Below are positions 1 through 9,383 of a stretch of 64,000 nt of DNA, one piece after another. Each line of letters begins with the position of its first letter. Positions within the stretch are counted from its first letter, which is position 1. The notes under the pieces are model-generated. The model was given only the letters and a program-made list of their open reading frames with translations, was not told the DNA's origin and did no database searches. The stretch is from Labia minor. Taxonomy: Eukaryota > Arthropoda > Insecta > Dermaptera > Spongiphoridae. The DNA lies in the NCBI GenBank assembly GCA_963082975.1, contig OY720344.1, positions 83,626,053 to 83,690,052 on the forward strand, given 5' to 3'. The position numbers and the translations under genes were made by a program.

Positions 1-209
1 ATTTAAAATACAATCACTATTTTTTAAATATAACAGCAATTACTATTTAATGAACAAGAATAGTATTTATTTTAATATATGACTTAAATAATAAAATAAT
101 TTTACTTTATACAATAATTTTAATAATTATTTAAAATTATTTCTTAAATAATTTAATTTAAATAAAATAAAACAAAATTAAAAATTTTTTATTTCTTATT
201 ATTCTACAT
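1..209. repeat. Duplicated 3' flank of the F-box/LRR gene
   Basis: This AT-rich stretch matches, with small gaps, the DNA just downstream of the intact F-box/LRR gene (about 27255-27440, same orientation). It shares the run from TGAACAAGAATAGTATTTAT to TTATTATTCTACAT. It continues on the far side of the LINE at 4368, so 1-209 plus 4356-4830 was once a single duplicated segment. The last 12 bases (198-209) are the left target-site duplication of the LINE. Confidence 0.8.
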
Positions 210-280
210 GTAAAAGTTATTATAATGAATGGCAAAACGAAATAAAAGAAAAAAAAGCCCTTGAGCAAATAATAATTGAA

Positions 281-1555
281 ATGCAACAACAGATTAAAAA
301 TCTGGAAAATAAAATAAAGATGATAGATGAAAAAAATGCATCGTCATCTATTCAAACAGTAATTGAACCAGTTTATAGTACTGATGAAGAAGAATTTGAA
401 AAAGGAACTGACTGGATTGTTAAAACTAATAAAAAAAGAAAGTTGAACATCTCTATCAGTCCAGAAAATATTGATAAAAATATGAAAACAAAAAATATAG
501 AAAAATATGAAAGTGAAAAAATGCAAAAGCCATATAACAATAACACTTCATCAAAATATGTTAAAGATGATAAATTTGATCCAAAACCACCACCAATTTA
601 TGTAAAGGAACAAAATAACCATGCACAATTTACACTTAGACTTAAAAATGAGTTGGGGGTGAATAAATTTCTAGCTAAAACACTTAGCAATGGTGATCTT
701 AAGATTAATTTAGAAACATGTGAAGTATATCGAAATATGATTGACTTTCTTAAAAGAAACGCTGTATCACATCATACTTATGAGAACAAAAGTAACCGAC
801 CTATAAGAGTCATGGCAAAAGGTCTCCACTGTAGTTGGGATCCTGATGAAATCTTAAATGATCTTAAAAATAGAGGTCTTGCTATTGAACAAGTTACCCC
901 AAAGCTTTCATGGAAAACAAAAAAGCCTCTTAACATGTTCATGCTAACCTTCAAAAATTCAGAAAACATTGAAACAATTTACAAAATAAACAGTATTCTT
1001 TATACCAAAATTGAAATTCACCCGATGCGTGGGTCAAAATTGGTTCCACAATGCAAAAAATGCCAAAAATTTGGGCATACACAAAACTACTGTTCGACAG
1101 GACCGAGATGCGTTAAGTGCAAGGTCAAGGGTCATCTAACTAAAGATTGCCCAAAACCAAAAGAAAATAAGGCAGAATGTGTAAACTGTGGCGGCGAACA
1201 CCCTGCAAACTATCGAGGATGCGAAATAGCAATAAAAGCTCAAGAATTGAGAGCTAAACAAGTGAAAGTAAATTCACAAAGGCCAAATATTGAGAATGCA
1301 TTACACCAAAAAACCCAACAACAAACTTATACTAAACCAAAAGTGATAGAAAAAATAGATCTACTCCCAAGAAAAGATAATAACAGTTATTCAGATAAAC
1401 TTAAGAATGACGCAAGCCTGAATGCGACACTCCAAATAGTACTGAATAAGATAAATAAAATTGAATCTTTTCAAAATAAGATGAAAACCTCGATTACGGC
1501 AATTAATAGGCGAATAGGAGCGCTTGAAAATAAAAAATCTAATTATAAAAAATAA
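281..1555 (+). CDS. Jockey LINE ORF1, gag-like nucleic-acid-binding protein
   Basis: 424 residues from the ATG at 281. ORF1 proteins of this clade bind the element RNA into a ribonucleoprotein and act as nucleic-acid chaperones. Visible order: a charged N-terminal coiled coil (about 1-25), a Lys-rich linker, the PRE/C2HC-associated fold (about 150-245, around the IRVMAKGL segment), then three cysteine clusters at about 258-271, 277-290 and 300-314. The first two are canonical CX2CX4HX4C knuckles; the third is a variant, CVNCGGEHPANYRGC. A Lys/Asn-rich tail follows. The stop overlaps the ORF2 start (TAATG, 1553-1557), which suggests termination-reinitiation. The frame is open upstream of the ATG to the element boundary, so the natural N-terminus may have been longer. 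Confidence 0.93.
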   Translation: MQQQIKNLENKIKMIDEKNASSSIQTVIEPVYSTDEEEFEKGTDWIVKTNKKRKLNISISPENIDKNMKTKNIEKYESEKMQKPYNNNTSSKYVKDDKFDPKPPPIYVKEQNNHAQFTLRLKNELGVNKFLAKTLSNGDLKINLETCEVYRNMIDFLKRNAVSHHTYENKSNRPIRVMAKGLHCSWDPDEILNDLKNRGLAIEQVTPKLSWKTKKPLNMFMLTFKNSENIETIYKINSILYTKIEIHPMRGSKLVPQCKKCQKFGHTQNYCSTGPRCVKCKVKGHLTKDCPKPKENKAECVNCGGEHPANYRGCEIAIKAQELRAKQVKVNSQRPNIENALHQKTQQQTYTKPKVIEKIDLLPRKDNNSYSDKLKNDASLNATLQIVLNKINKIESFQNKMKTSITAINRRIGALENKKSNYKK

Positions 1556-4224
1556 TGAAAAACTTATCTATCATGTGCTGGAATGCCAATGGGCTCCTTG
1601 GTAAAAAAGATGAACTCCAAGTCACCTTAAATCTAAACAATATAGATGTGTGTCTTATTTCGGAAACACATGCAACCAGAGAAACAATATGTAAGATACG
1701 GGGTTATAAATTTTATCGTGCAAACCACCCGAGTAATCAGGCAAGAGGAGGAAGTGGTATACTGATAAAAGAGGTAATTCATCATTATGAAGAAAACAAA
1801 ATAGAAACAGAGAAAACTCAAATTACCGCTGTGACTATAAGGACTCGTGATCATCCTATAACAATAGCAAGCATTTATTGTCCCCCACGTCACAAGTTAA
1901 CGAAATTGGAATATAAAAGTATTTTTGACCATCTTGGCAATCGATTTGTTCTTGGTGGCGACTTCAATGCGAAACATACTTACTGGGGATCAAGACTTAT
2001 CACAGATAAGGGAAGAGAATTGTACAAGGCAATATGTAATGAAAAATGCGATATAATGTCAACGGCAAAACCAACCTATTGGCCGTCGGATCCGAGAAAG
2101 ATTCCAGACTTGATTGACTTTTTCATTACTCGAAATATATCTGCAAACTATGCCACTGTGGATGAATGTAATGAATTAAGCTCTGATCATATGCCAATTG
2201 TTTTGACACTCAGCGACTCAATTATTAAAAAATCTTGCAATTATACTCTCGTTAACAAATTTACTGACTGGGAAAGTTTTAAATTTGACCTAGCTCAACG
2301 AGTGAGGATTAATAGGCAAATGGTATCTCCGAATCAAATTGACCAAGAACTTGAAGAGCTTGTCTTGAATATACAAACGGCAGCTTGGGATAATACTCCT
2401 GAAATATATAAAAGAAAATCACAAGGAATAAATTATCCTAAAGAAATTGTCAATCTTGTCCATGAAAAAAGAAGAGCACGGGATAAGTGGCATAGAACAA
2501 GGGCTCCATTGGATAAAACAAGATGGAATCAACTAAATGCTATACTTAGAAACAAGATAAAACAAATAAAGAATGAATCAATTAATAGTTATATTAGGCA
2601 TTTAACTTATACTAAAGATACGGAATACTCACTCTGGAAAACAGTAAAGACTATTAAGAGACCGATAACTCAATCACCACCTATAAGAGACACAAATAAT
2701 AAATGGATCAAAGATAACCAAAGAAAAGCCGATGTTTTTGCTGAGTACCTTGAAAATATCTTCACTCCTAATCCTGCTGTGGATGGCGAGATACCACTCG
2801 AAACAATTACAACAATGGAGAAGGAAGTTGACATCCCGAAAGTGACGGTTCGAGAAATTGTTAGAACCATTAAACATGAGATTAATCCAAAGAAGACTCC
2901 TGGTTATGATCTCATTACTGGGGAAGTCATTAAACACCTTCCACGTAAGGCGATAGTGAAAATGTCACATATAATAAACTCAGCCCTAAAGATCAGGTAT
3001 GTGCCTCAAATCTGGAAGATTGCTGAGGTGATTATGATTCATAAACTGGGAAAACCATCTGAAAGCTGTGCGTCATACAGACCAATATCGCTCTTACCTG
3101 TATTATCCAAACTGTTCGAGAAGCTTCTTCAAAAAAGACTATTAATTATTTTAGAACAAAAAAAGTTAATTCCTGATCACCAATTTGGGTTTCGCAGGCA
3201 GCACTCCACCATTGAACAAGTGCATAGACTTGTACAGGTCATTGAAGATGCCTTGGAAAGTAGAAAAGTGTGTTCGGCGGTCTTCCTCGATGTTACCCAG
3301 GCATTTGATAGAGTCTGGCATGAAGGGCTGAAACTCAAGCTTTATAAAGTGCTCCCAGCAAAGTACGCCGAAATATTAGAGTCTTATATATCAGACAGAT
3401 TCTTCAGAGTACGCCAAGATGATGCATACTCTACATTAAAACATATCCGGGCTGGGGTGCCGCAGGGGAGCGTTCTAGGTCCACTGCTGTATCTACTTTA
3501 TACAGCTGATCTACCGGAAATAGAAAGAAATACCACCGCAACGTTTGCGGATGACACGGCAATTTTGGCAATTGGAGATGACACGGAAGAGTCGGCAATG
3601 AAACTGAACCTCTCCATAACCAAGGTCCAAAAATGGACAAAAAAATGGAGGATCAGTTTAAATGAGACCAAATCGGTACATGTGAACTTCACCAACCGAA
3701 GAATAAATTATGTGCCGATAATACTCAACAACAAAATCATACCATATGCCAATGAAGCAAAATACTTGGGAATGACATTAGATGCAAGGCTGCGCTGGAA
3801 AGCTCATGTCAAAAAAAAGAGAGACGAAATTAATATCAAATATAGAAAAATGTATTGGCTAATGGGGCGACATTCAGTCCTGTCTATTGATAGCAAATTA
3901 TTGCTATATAAACAGGTCCTAAAGCCAGTGTGGACCTATGGTAGTCAGCTCTGGGGCTGTGCTGCAAAGAGCAATGTGCAAATCATCCAAAGATGTCAAA
4001 ACAAAATACTAAGGGCCGTTGTCAATGCCCCTTGGTATATTCGTAACGAAGAACTTCACCAAGATCTTAAGATCGAGACAGTAAAAGAAGAAATTCAACG
4101 ATTTGCAGCAGCTCATCAAATTAGACTGCAAAGGCATACAAACACTGAGGCCGTTCGACTCCTTGACGTAGCCAACCAGACGAGAAGATTAAAAAGGAAT
4201 AAACCTCACGAACTAATGGATTAA
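1555..4224 (+). CDS. Jockey LINE ORF2, AP-endonuclease plus reverse transcriptase
   Basis: 889 residues, uninterrupted. The N-terminal APE-type endonuclease nicks the target and the central reverse transcriptase copies the RNA from the nick. Endonuclease marks: N9 in the WNANG segment, the SETHA glutamate near residue 37, GGDFN at 134-138, DLIDFF, and the SSDH catalytic histidine at about 209-212. Reverse transcriptase (about 460-740): the SYRPISLLP motif, GFRRQHST, FLDVTQAFDRVWH, AGVPQGSVLGPLLY, and the active-site FADD at 664-667 (DNA 3544-3555). The C-terminal thumb has the LRWKAHV and YGSQLWG segments typical of Jockey/I elements. No RNase H domain is seen, which favours Jockey over I. 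All key residues looked for are present, so it may be functional. Confidence 0.95.
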   Translation: MKNLSIMCWNANGLLGKKDELQVTLNLNNIDVCLISETHATRETICKIRGYKFYRANHPSNQARGGSGILIKEVIHHYEENKIETEKTQITAVTIRTRDHPITIASIYCPPRHKLTKLEYKSIFDHLGNRFVLGGDFNAKHTYWGSRLITDKGRELYKAICNEKCDIMSTAKPTYWPSDPRKIPDLIDFFITRNISANYATVDECNELSSDHMPIVLTLSDSIIKKSCNYTLVNKFTDWESFKFDLAQRVRINRQMVSPNQIDQELEELVLNIQTAAWDNTPEIYKRKSQGINYPKEIVNLVHEKRRARDKWHRTRAPLDKTRWNQLNAILRNKIKQIKNESINSYIRHLTYTKDTEYSLWKTVKTIKRPITQSPPIRDTNNKWIKDNQRKADVFAEYLENIFTPNPAVDGEIPLETITTMEKEVDIPKVTVREIVRTIKHEINPKKTPGYDLITGEVIKHLPRKAIVKMSHIINSALKIRYVPQIWKIAEVIMIHKLGKPSESCASYRPISLLPVLSKLFEKLLQKRLLIILEQKKLIPDHQFGFRRQHSTIEQVHRLVQVIEDALESRKVCSAVFLDVTQAFDRVWHEGLKLKLYKVLPAKYAEILESYISDRFFRVRQDDAYSTLKHIRAGVPQGSVLGPLLYLLYTADLPEIERNTTATFADDTAILAIGDDTEESAMKLNLSITKVQKWTKKWRISLNETKSVHVNFTNRRINYVPIILNNKIIPYANEAKYLGMTLDARLRWKAHVKKKRDEINIKYRKMYWLMGRHSVLSIDSKLLLYKQVLKPVWTYGSQLWGCAAKSNVQIIQRCQNKILRAVVNAPWYIRNEELHQDLKIETVKEEIQRFAAAHQIRLQRHTNTEAVRLLDVANQTRRLKRNKPHELMD

Positions 4225-4367
4225 ACTGCTCATGTTTGCATGTTTTTGAAAGCATAACTTTATATATTTTCTTTAAATAAATATCACTTATTAGTTAAGG
4301 TATATAACTAGATTGTGATTTGTAAAATAAAATAAAAAAAAAAAAAAAAAAAAAAATTATTCTACAT

Positions 4368-4830
4368 AAATAAAATATAGTATAAGTTTATGATTTAACA
4401 ATTTAAATCTCGATAAAGATCTACACTTTCGATATTACTTGCACAAAGTAACAATGTTTTTAAATTCCTACGGTTAAATAGAGTACATATACAAAATTTG
4501 TGGGTAGGCCAAAGTAGCATTGAGGAGAACGTGTCTAATGTTCAATGTATGAAGACGCAAGTTATTTTTAATTGTCCTCAAATCAATTTGTATCTCGGTG
4601 CCCTCAAGAATTAATTGATAGAATGTTTTACATTGAAAAATGTATGGAAGTACTTCATTACATATTAATGCACATCCATACAATGATAAAATATTTAATT
4701 TTTTTATTTCATGGATAACCTCTAGATCACTAGAAATTAATGAATGACAGAATTCTAATCGGAGATCTGTTAAATTTTCAAATTGATTAAGCAATTTCAA
4801 GGCATTTTTCTGGACATCATTGCATATAAT
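4368..4830 (-). pseudogene. Truncated F-box/LRR paralogue (C-terminal part)
   Basis: On the minus strand about 110 codons match the C-terminal LRR part of the gene at 27609-28982. Shared segments include LLNQFENLTDLRLE, KKLNILSLYGCALICNEV and the LHTLNI strand. Similarity starts at the codons for VQKNALKLL (about 4828) and stops abruptly near the MITE at 4844, so the F-box and most of the repeats are missing. The C-terminus differs from the intact gene. It is a 5'-truncated duplicate whose 3' flank was later entered by the LINE. Confidence 0.82.
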
Positions 4831-4843
4831 TAATATAATTTAA

Positions 4844-5113
4844 GGTAATTGATCCGTTGAGTCCCGCAGCTAGGTGGGTTCTCCCGCAGCTAGGTGGGTT
4901 CATGAAAATTACCTTGAGCCATAAAAGAAAACAAGGTCAAAATGTATAGGAGACATATAAGAATACATGGAGAAATTAATTAATTTTTATTAATTAAACT
5001 AAAAGAGATCATGCAAAAAGTCATAAGAAAAAGTTGTTTTGAATCTTACAAGGAATCCGTCAAAGTAAGTTTCATGAACCCACCTAGCTGCGGGACTCAA
5101 CGGAACAATTACC
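4844..5113. mobile_element. MITE with about 35-bp terminal inverted repeats
   Basis: A 270-bp element whose ends are mutual reverse complements: GGTAATTGATCCGTTGAG at the left continuing into CCCGCAGCTAGGTGGGTTC, and the mirror image ending at 5113 (one mismatch in the first ten bases). The CCCGCAGCTAGGTGGGTTC segment is tandemly doubled at the left end (4863-4901). There is no coding capacity and no clear target-site duplication, so the superfamily is not assigned. A related copy in the opposite orientation lies at 6378-6555. Confidence 0.75.
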
Positions 5114-5229
5114 AAAATATAATAATATATTAATAAATTTAATATTAATATAAAATAATTTATATAATAAAATTTAACTTACTCTAGGCATGTTTGCAAT
5201 TGCTGCCTTCGGATTTCGAATTTTTTACC
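5114..5229 (-). repeat. Copy of an exon-like segment also found at 31712-31830
   Basis: Read on the minus strand, this matches the plus strand at 31712-31830: ATTCGAAATCCGAAGGCAGC, then a GTAAGT-like donor and the same AT-rich intron-like continuation (ATTTTATTATATAAATTATT). Upstream of the shared part the two copies differ. Here the sequence runs into a ACCGACCGCC block that resembles the end of repeat family Rep-C (see 22201-22830). It is a duplicated exon 1 fragment whose partner exon is absent here. Confidence 0.6.
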
Positions 5230-5702
5230 GACCGCCGAGGGAGGCATTTTTAAATTTTTTTTGAATGAATATTGGGAATTTAAAAATTATTTATTGAGAT
5301 AATAAAATTAGCATTACAGAAATCAAATATGCTTTTTTCAAATATCCAAATAAATAATTTAAATTAACAGAAAACTCCACCTACTTTTATGTAATTTACA
5401 TAAATAAAATAAACGAATAATGTTCTTGTTAATATTTAATATGTATGGATTAAAAATTTTCTTCAATGCCAATATTTGAAACGAGAGAAACACATACGAA
5501 TTGTTCTTAGTGAGAAGGAAATTTATAAATAAATAAATAAATAATCATTTCTATTTCCAAAAAGATAATATTTAAAAAGATCACAAGAAATCCATATATC
5601 ATTGATTAACTAAGAATAATTAATCCAACGCATTTTTAATCATCTAAGTTTATTAAACAACTGATTTACGTACATTTGGGTAAATTTATAAATGAAAAAA
5701 AT
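5230..5702. other. AT-rich spacer, nothing recognised
   Basis: Low-complexity AT-rich DNA with a short AAAT run near 5525. No frame, RNA gene or repeat end that I can name. Confidence 0.5.
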
Positions 5703-5990
5703 GTGGGATGTCTCCGGTCGGCTATCATGCAAATTCCAATTGGATAAATTAACACATATATATTATATTTAAATTAAATTATAAATTAAACTTAATAAAT
5801 AGTATTTATTAAACCAGCGCGAGTTTGGCTCTTTGTTGAGGGCATCTGGTCACATGCTGGCGCGTGATTGTTAGTCAACGTGCTAAAAAATTAATTCCGG
5901 TACTTTTAGCGATTCAACCAAGCTGAAATTCTATATATAGCAGTTTTATGCAATTTTTAAACATGTGAAAAACTATAAAAGATATACTGA
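5703..5990 (+). mobile_element. Rep-A family, copy 1 (3'-truncated, diverged)
   Basis: This matches the first half of Rep-A (see 12682-13316): GGATGTCTCCGGTCGGCTAT in place of GGAGTGTCTCCACTCGACTA, then ACCAGCGCGAGTTTGGCT, the GCGCGTGATT block and GCTGAAATTCTATATATAGC. It stops before the microsatellite and terminal hairpin, so it is the oldest-looking and shortest copy. Confidence 0.65.
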
Positions 5991-6377
5991 GAGGAGTACT
6001 TGAATATATTTGATTTAATAGTGCTTATTGTGAATTTCTATATTGCTGTGAAATTTGTATTTATTTATCAAATATTAAATAATTCAACTTTGATATTTGA
6101 TTTGTTACAATGTAATTTAAATTATCAAACAATTTATAATAAATTTTTCAATTTTATTTGTGTTAAATGTAAAATAAAATTTATATTTATATTTATCAAA
6201 TAATAAATAATATAACTTCATAAGTTAAATAGTGTTAAGTGAAAAATAAAAATTAGTCAAGAATTGCTGGGTTTGTTTCGAATATTATGTGTACTGATAC
6301 TCTGTGCACGGATGGTATGTCGAGTTTGATATTCAAATAATTGCAGGGAATTCGGAAGGCCTGTGGGAGGGGGTGAT
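5991..6377. other. AT-rich spacer, nothing recognised
   Basis: The only open stretch (6000-6203) translates to a low-complexity Phe/Ile/Asn-rich peptide of the sort AT-rich DNA gives by chance. No repeat end or RNA gene seen. Confidence 0.5.
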
Positions 6378-6555
6378 CTCCCGCAGCTAGGTGGGTTCAT
6401 GAAACTTACCTTGACGGATTCCTTGTATGATTCTAAACACTTTTTCTTATGACTTTTTGCATGATCTCTTTTAGTTTAATTAATAAAAATTAATTAATTT
6501 CCCCATGTATTCTATATGTCTCCTATACATTTTGACTATGTTTTCTTTTATGGCT
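6378..6555. mobile_element. Second copy of the CCCGCAGCTAGGTGGG MITE, truncated
   Basis: This starts with the same terminal repeat as the MITE at 4844-5113 and then follows its reverse complement (GACGGATTCCTTGTA, CTTATGACTTTTTGCATGAT, AATTAATAAAAATTAATTAA) to the CTTTTATGGCT segment. The far terminal repeat is missing, so one end has been lost. Good internal identity confirms the family. Confidence 0.7.
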
Positions 6556-6599
6556 GTAGGTGGCAACACCACGGCACACTATCAGTGCCTCCAGGTGGC

Positions 6600-7020
6600 G
6601 CTATAGAGGGGGGGGGGGGCAAGGTGGTGGGTAACAACTTACCTTGAAAAAAAAAAAATTTTAGAATTCAAGCTGCTGTTTATCCAACTTGCAAAAATAT
6701 AATCTCATCTAAACAGAGATACCCACCACCTTGCCCCCACCGAAAAGTCGTTGTTGGAATTCAACGTTGAGATAAGATACAAGTTGTTGATATAGTTCAA
6801 ATTTTGAATTATAATTTCTTCTAAAAGGAAGATACCCACCACCTTGACTCACCGAAAAGTCGTTGTTGGAATTCAACGTTGGGATAAGATACAAGTTGTT
6901 GATACAATCCAAATTTTGAATTATAATTTCTTCTAAAAGAAGAAGATACCCACCACCTTGCCCCCAGCGAAAAGTCGTTGTCGGAATTCAACGTTGGGAT
7001 AGAATACAAGTTGCTGTCTA
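6600..7020. repeat. 113-114-bp tandem array, about three units
   Basis: The phrase GATACCCACCACCTTG recurs at 6718, 6831 and 6945. Each is followed by CGAAAAGTCGTTGT, AATTCAACGTTG and an AT-rich tail, giving a period of 113-114 bp. An inverted fragment of the unit (CAAGGTGGTGGGT, about 6619) and a G homopolymer (about 6608-6619) lie just upstream. The open minus-strand stretches across it are by-products of the period and show no protein features. Confidence 0.8.
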
Positions 7021-7129
7021 TTCAACTTTCAGAATAACTGTTATAAAATTCTTTGATCTTAATGTTTTAACAATTAAAATTAAAAATAAAAAACTAATTA
7101 GAATGAAACTAAAATTTATAAGTATTTAC

Positions 7130-7604
7130 TTCTATAGCAATTCTATAATAATATTTGAGAAGAATTTAAAACGAGGTATCAATCGGGAAACGCCTGTTAT
7201 CATGCAGTAAAGAGGCTTATCTCATCAAAATTATTATAAAAGGGAATGAAGACCATGGACGCATAGGAAGGGACGTAAGAGAGATGGGACAAGGGCTCAG
7301 GATAGGGACACTTGGAGAAATGTGGTTGTTGCGACCAAGAACTTTCGAGTATCTTTGAGCCATATAAATAGATAGATATAACATATATAATAATAATATA
7401 TATAATTAATTTACTGATTCAATTAAAATATATTTTAAATAAGAACACAAAAAGTAATGAATGTTTTATGTAATATACTGATTGAAACAAAATGGATGAA
7501 AACCTTTTACTACTTTTAACCAAATACTATATACCACTAGGGGGTACAGAGGGCGGAGCACCCGCCCAGGTGTGAAGAGCGCCAAAGGCGCTCTGACCAG
7601 CTGG
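7130..7604 (+). mobile_element. Helitron 3' end carrying a LINE ORF2 C-terminus
   Basis: The right end is a textbook Helitron 3' terminus: hairpin GAGCGCC-AAA-GGCGCTC (7577-7593), seven bases, then CTGG (7601-7604) followed by T. Upstream, 7255-7365 reads in one frame as the usual end of a LINE ORF2 (AQDRDTWRNVV, then a stop), so a LINE tail lies inside the Helitron. A block at 7130-7250 (CGGGAAACGCCTGTTATC) recurs inverted at 17240-17330. The 5' end is not identified. Copies with the same hairpin end lie at 7858-8300 and 13930-14520. Confidence 0.65.
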
Positions 7605-7857
7605 TTTTATAAAAAACGTTATAAAAAAGCGGGCTTGTGTGTGTGTCTGTGTGATTTTTTTTTTTTTTTTTTTTTTTTATGAAGGAATATTGTGAATGTT
7701 GGGAATTAAAAAATTGTAGAAAATTTTCTGTTAAATGAAAAATTATCTATTTGAAGGTAAATATTGGATTAATTTGCTCTTTGGTCGTGCTAGAGGTCGG
7801 ACGCATTACTTGCTCCCACTGATATAAATAGAAATATAGAATATTATATATATATAA
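7605..7857. repeat. Spacer between inverted Helitron ends, with GT/T-rich repeat
   Basis: This contains AAGCGGGCTTGTGTGTGTGT, a long T run and TAGAAAATTTTCTGTTAAAT. Together these are the reverse complement of blocks at about 31040-31190 and 32870-33060. It forms the loop between two oppositely oriented Helitron ends. Confidence 0.6.
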
Positions 7858-8300
7858 CTAGCTGATCAGAGCGCCTTCCAGGCGCTCTTCACACCTAGAC
7901 GGGGGCTCCGCCCCCTGTACCCCCGAGTGATACATAGTATTTGGTTGAAAGTCTGTATGTAAAAGGTTTTCATCCATTTTGTTTCAATCAGTATAAGTAG
8001 ATAAGACATATATTTGTTTTCTTAGAAAATATATATTTTAATTTAATCAGTAAATTAATTATATATTATTATTGTATATGTTATATTTATCTAACTCTGT
8101 GTCTATACAGTTTTCGAAAGTTCTTAGCCGCAGCATCCACTTTTCTCTAAGAGTCCCTATCCTGAGCTACAACCAAATCCTACCCTGTCCCATCTCTCCC
8201 ATGTCCCTTCCTTCATTGTCCACCCACCTTGATCTTTGGTCTTCCACCGGATGTTTCCCAATATTTGCATGTGTGTCTGCATACATATCTACGTATATGA
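7858..8300 (-). mobile_element. Helitron 3' end, opposite orientation, with LINE tail
   Basis: Read on the minus strand, the element ends with hairpin GAGCGCC-TGGAA-GGCGCTC (7869-7887), then TGATCAG and CTAG (7858-7861) before T. The interior matches 7238-7604 inverted (ATCCATTTTGTTTCAATCAG; the ORF2 tail near 8110-8220). With 7130-7604 it forms a large inverted repeat with arms of about 350 bp. The 5' limit was not found. Confidence 0.65.
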
Positions 8301-8546
8301 TAACTGAATAATAATAATAATAATGTATTAAATGAATATAATTGAAATTTTAGTTTTAATTGCACTTTTTTTTTGGTTTTTATTTTTATTTATTTTTATT
8401 GGAATTATATTACAAATAATAATAATAATAATAATAATATACCGTTTAATACGTGAAAATAATAATAATAATAATAATAATAATTTATTAAATTAATATA
8501 ATTGAAATTTTATTTTTTATATTATTACATTTTTATTTTTATTTTT

Positions 8547-8855
8547 TACCGACCGACGATAGTAAGGGAGGTATTGTTTTCACACCAAATTTCACATGTG
8601 GAGATTTTTACATATCTCCACGAATATTTCTTAATTTAAAATTATATGAAGTCACCCAGCCATTCATGACGTCACAGCCTGGTCTTACATATATATTACA
8701 AATAAAATAAAATTAAAAATATTTATGTTATGTCCATATCTGTTTTTTTATTACATTAATAGATATATTAAAATTATTTGAAATTGTTTCTGTAGCTGGA
8801 AATTAATTTACTTCAAACCGTCGGTCGGTTCGGACCTGGCCACAGGTCAACTTAT
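8547..8855 (+). mobile_element. Rep-C family, internally deleted copy
   Basis: Both ends of Rep-C are present: ACCGACCGACGATAGTA at the left; GTCGGTCGGTTCG plus the terminal hairpin GACCTGGCCACAGGTC at the right. The central microsatellite part of the full copy (22201-22830) is missing. The TGACGTCACAGCCTGGTCTT block is shared. It is non-coding. Confidence 0.75.
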
Positions 8856-9116
8856 TTTGTTAATAATTTATTTTTATTTTTTATTTTTTTTGTTAATAAT
8901 TATTACATTTTTATTTGTTCGAAAATTATTTCTACTTTATTAATTGTTAATAGTTATTACATTTTAATTAACAGTTTTCGGAATAAGTATATTCTCTTAT
9001 TTTATAGAGATTTTTATTGTTTGTCTCAAAAGTCTACCTACAATATTTCATTACCATTGTATGATTCAAAATAAAATTCAAAATATTTAATAGGACATGA
9101 CATTATCTTAGTATTA
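8856..9116. other. AT-rich spacer, nothing recognised
   Basis: AT-rich sequence without a frame or a recognisable repeat end. Confidence 0.4.
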
Positions 9117-9345
9117 ATTTATCTTATCTTATTATGCTAGCTAAAATTGTATATATGTATTTATCTATATATATTGGTTCTCAAAAACCGCTCTAACGAT
9201 TTTTTTCAAATTCACACTAGATATAGTATTTATAAAGAAAAATTAAGTTTTATTGATGATATCTCTTGAAACATACAGCTTCATTATTAATTTCTTAATT
9301 GAAAATTATATATGGAAAACGTCAAAATTTTTAATACTGCCTGCT
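9117..9345. repeat. Dispersed repeat, inverted partner of 16186-16395
   Basis: The block with GGTTCTCAAAAACCGCTCTA, TTCACACTAGATATAGTATT and GAAACATACAGCTTCATTAT is the reverse complement of 16186-16395 with few differences. Non-coding; family unknown. Confidence 0.7.
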
Positions 9346-9383
9346 AAGACAGTAAAAAAATGACAATTTTTTATCTAAATACA

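Larger units (their letters stand above)
210..4355 (+). mobile_element. Jockey-type LINE, nearly whole, with 12-bp target-site duplication
   Basis: A non-LTR retrotransposon with two long open frames (281-1555 and 1555-4224), a short 3' UTR and a terminal poly(A) ending at 4355. It is bounded by the perfect direct repeat ATTATTCTACAT at 198-209 and 4356-4367, so both insertion points are visible. The body starts abruptly at 210. The ORF1 frame has no stop between 210 and the first ATG at 281 and reads as plausible coiled-coil sequence, so the copy is probably slightly 5' truncated and has lost its 5' UTR and first ORF1 codons, as target-primed reverse transcription often produces. Both remaining frames are open, which suggests a young copy. 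The clade call (Jockey) rests on the gag-like ORF1 with three zinc knuckles and the APE plus RT ORF2 without RNase H. Confidence 0.93.

Noticed and set aside
6709-7009. Repeated minus-strand peptide frames over the 114-bp array
   Set aside because: They follow from the tandem repeat period; the predicted peptides have no start context or known features.
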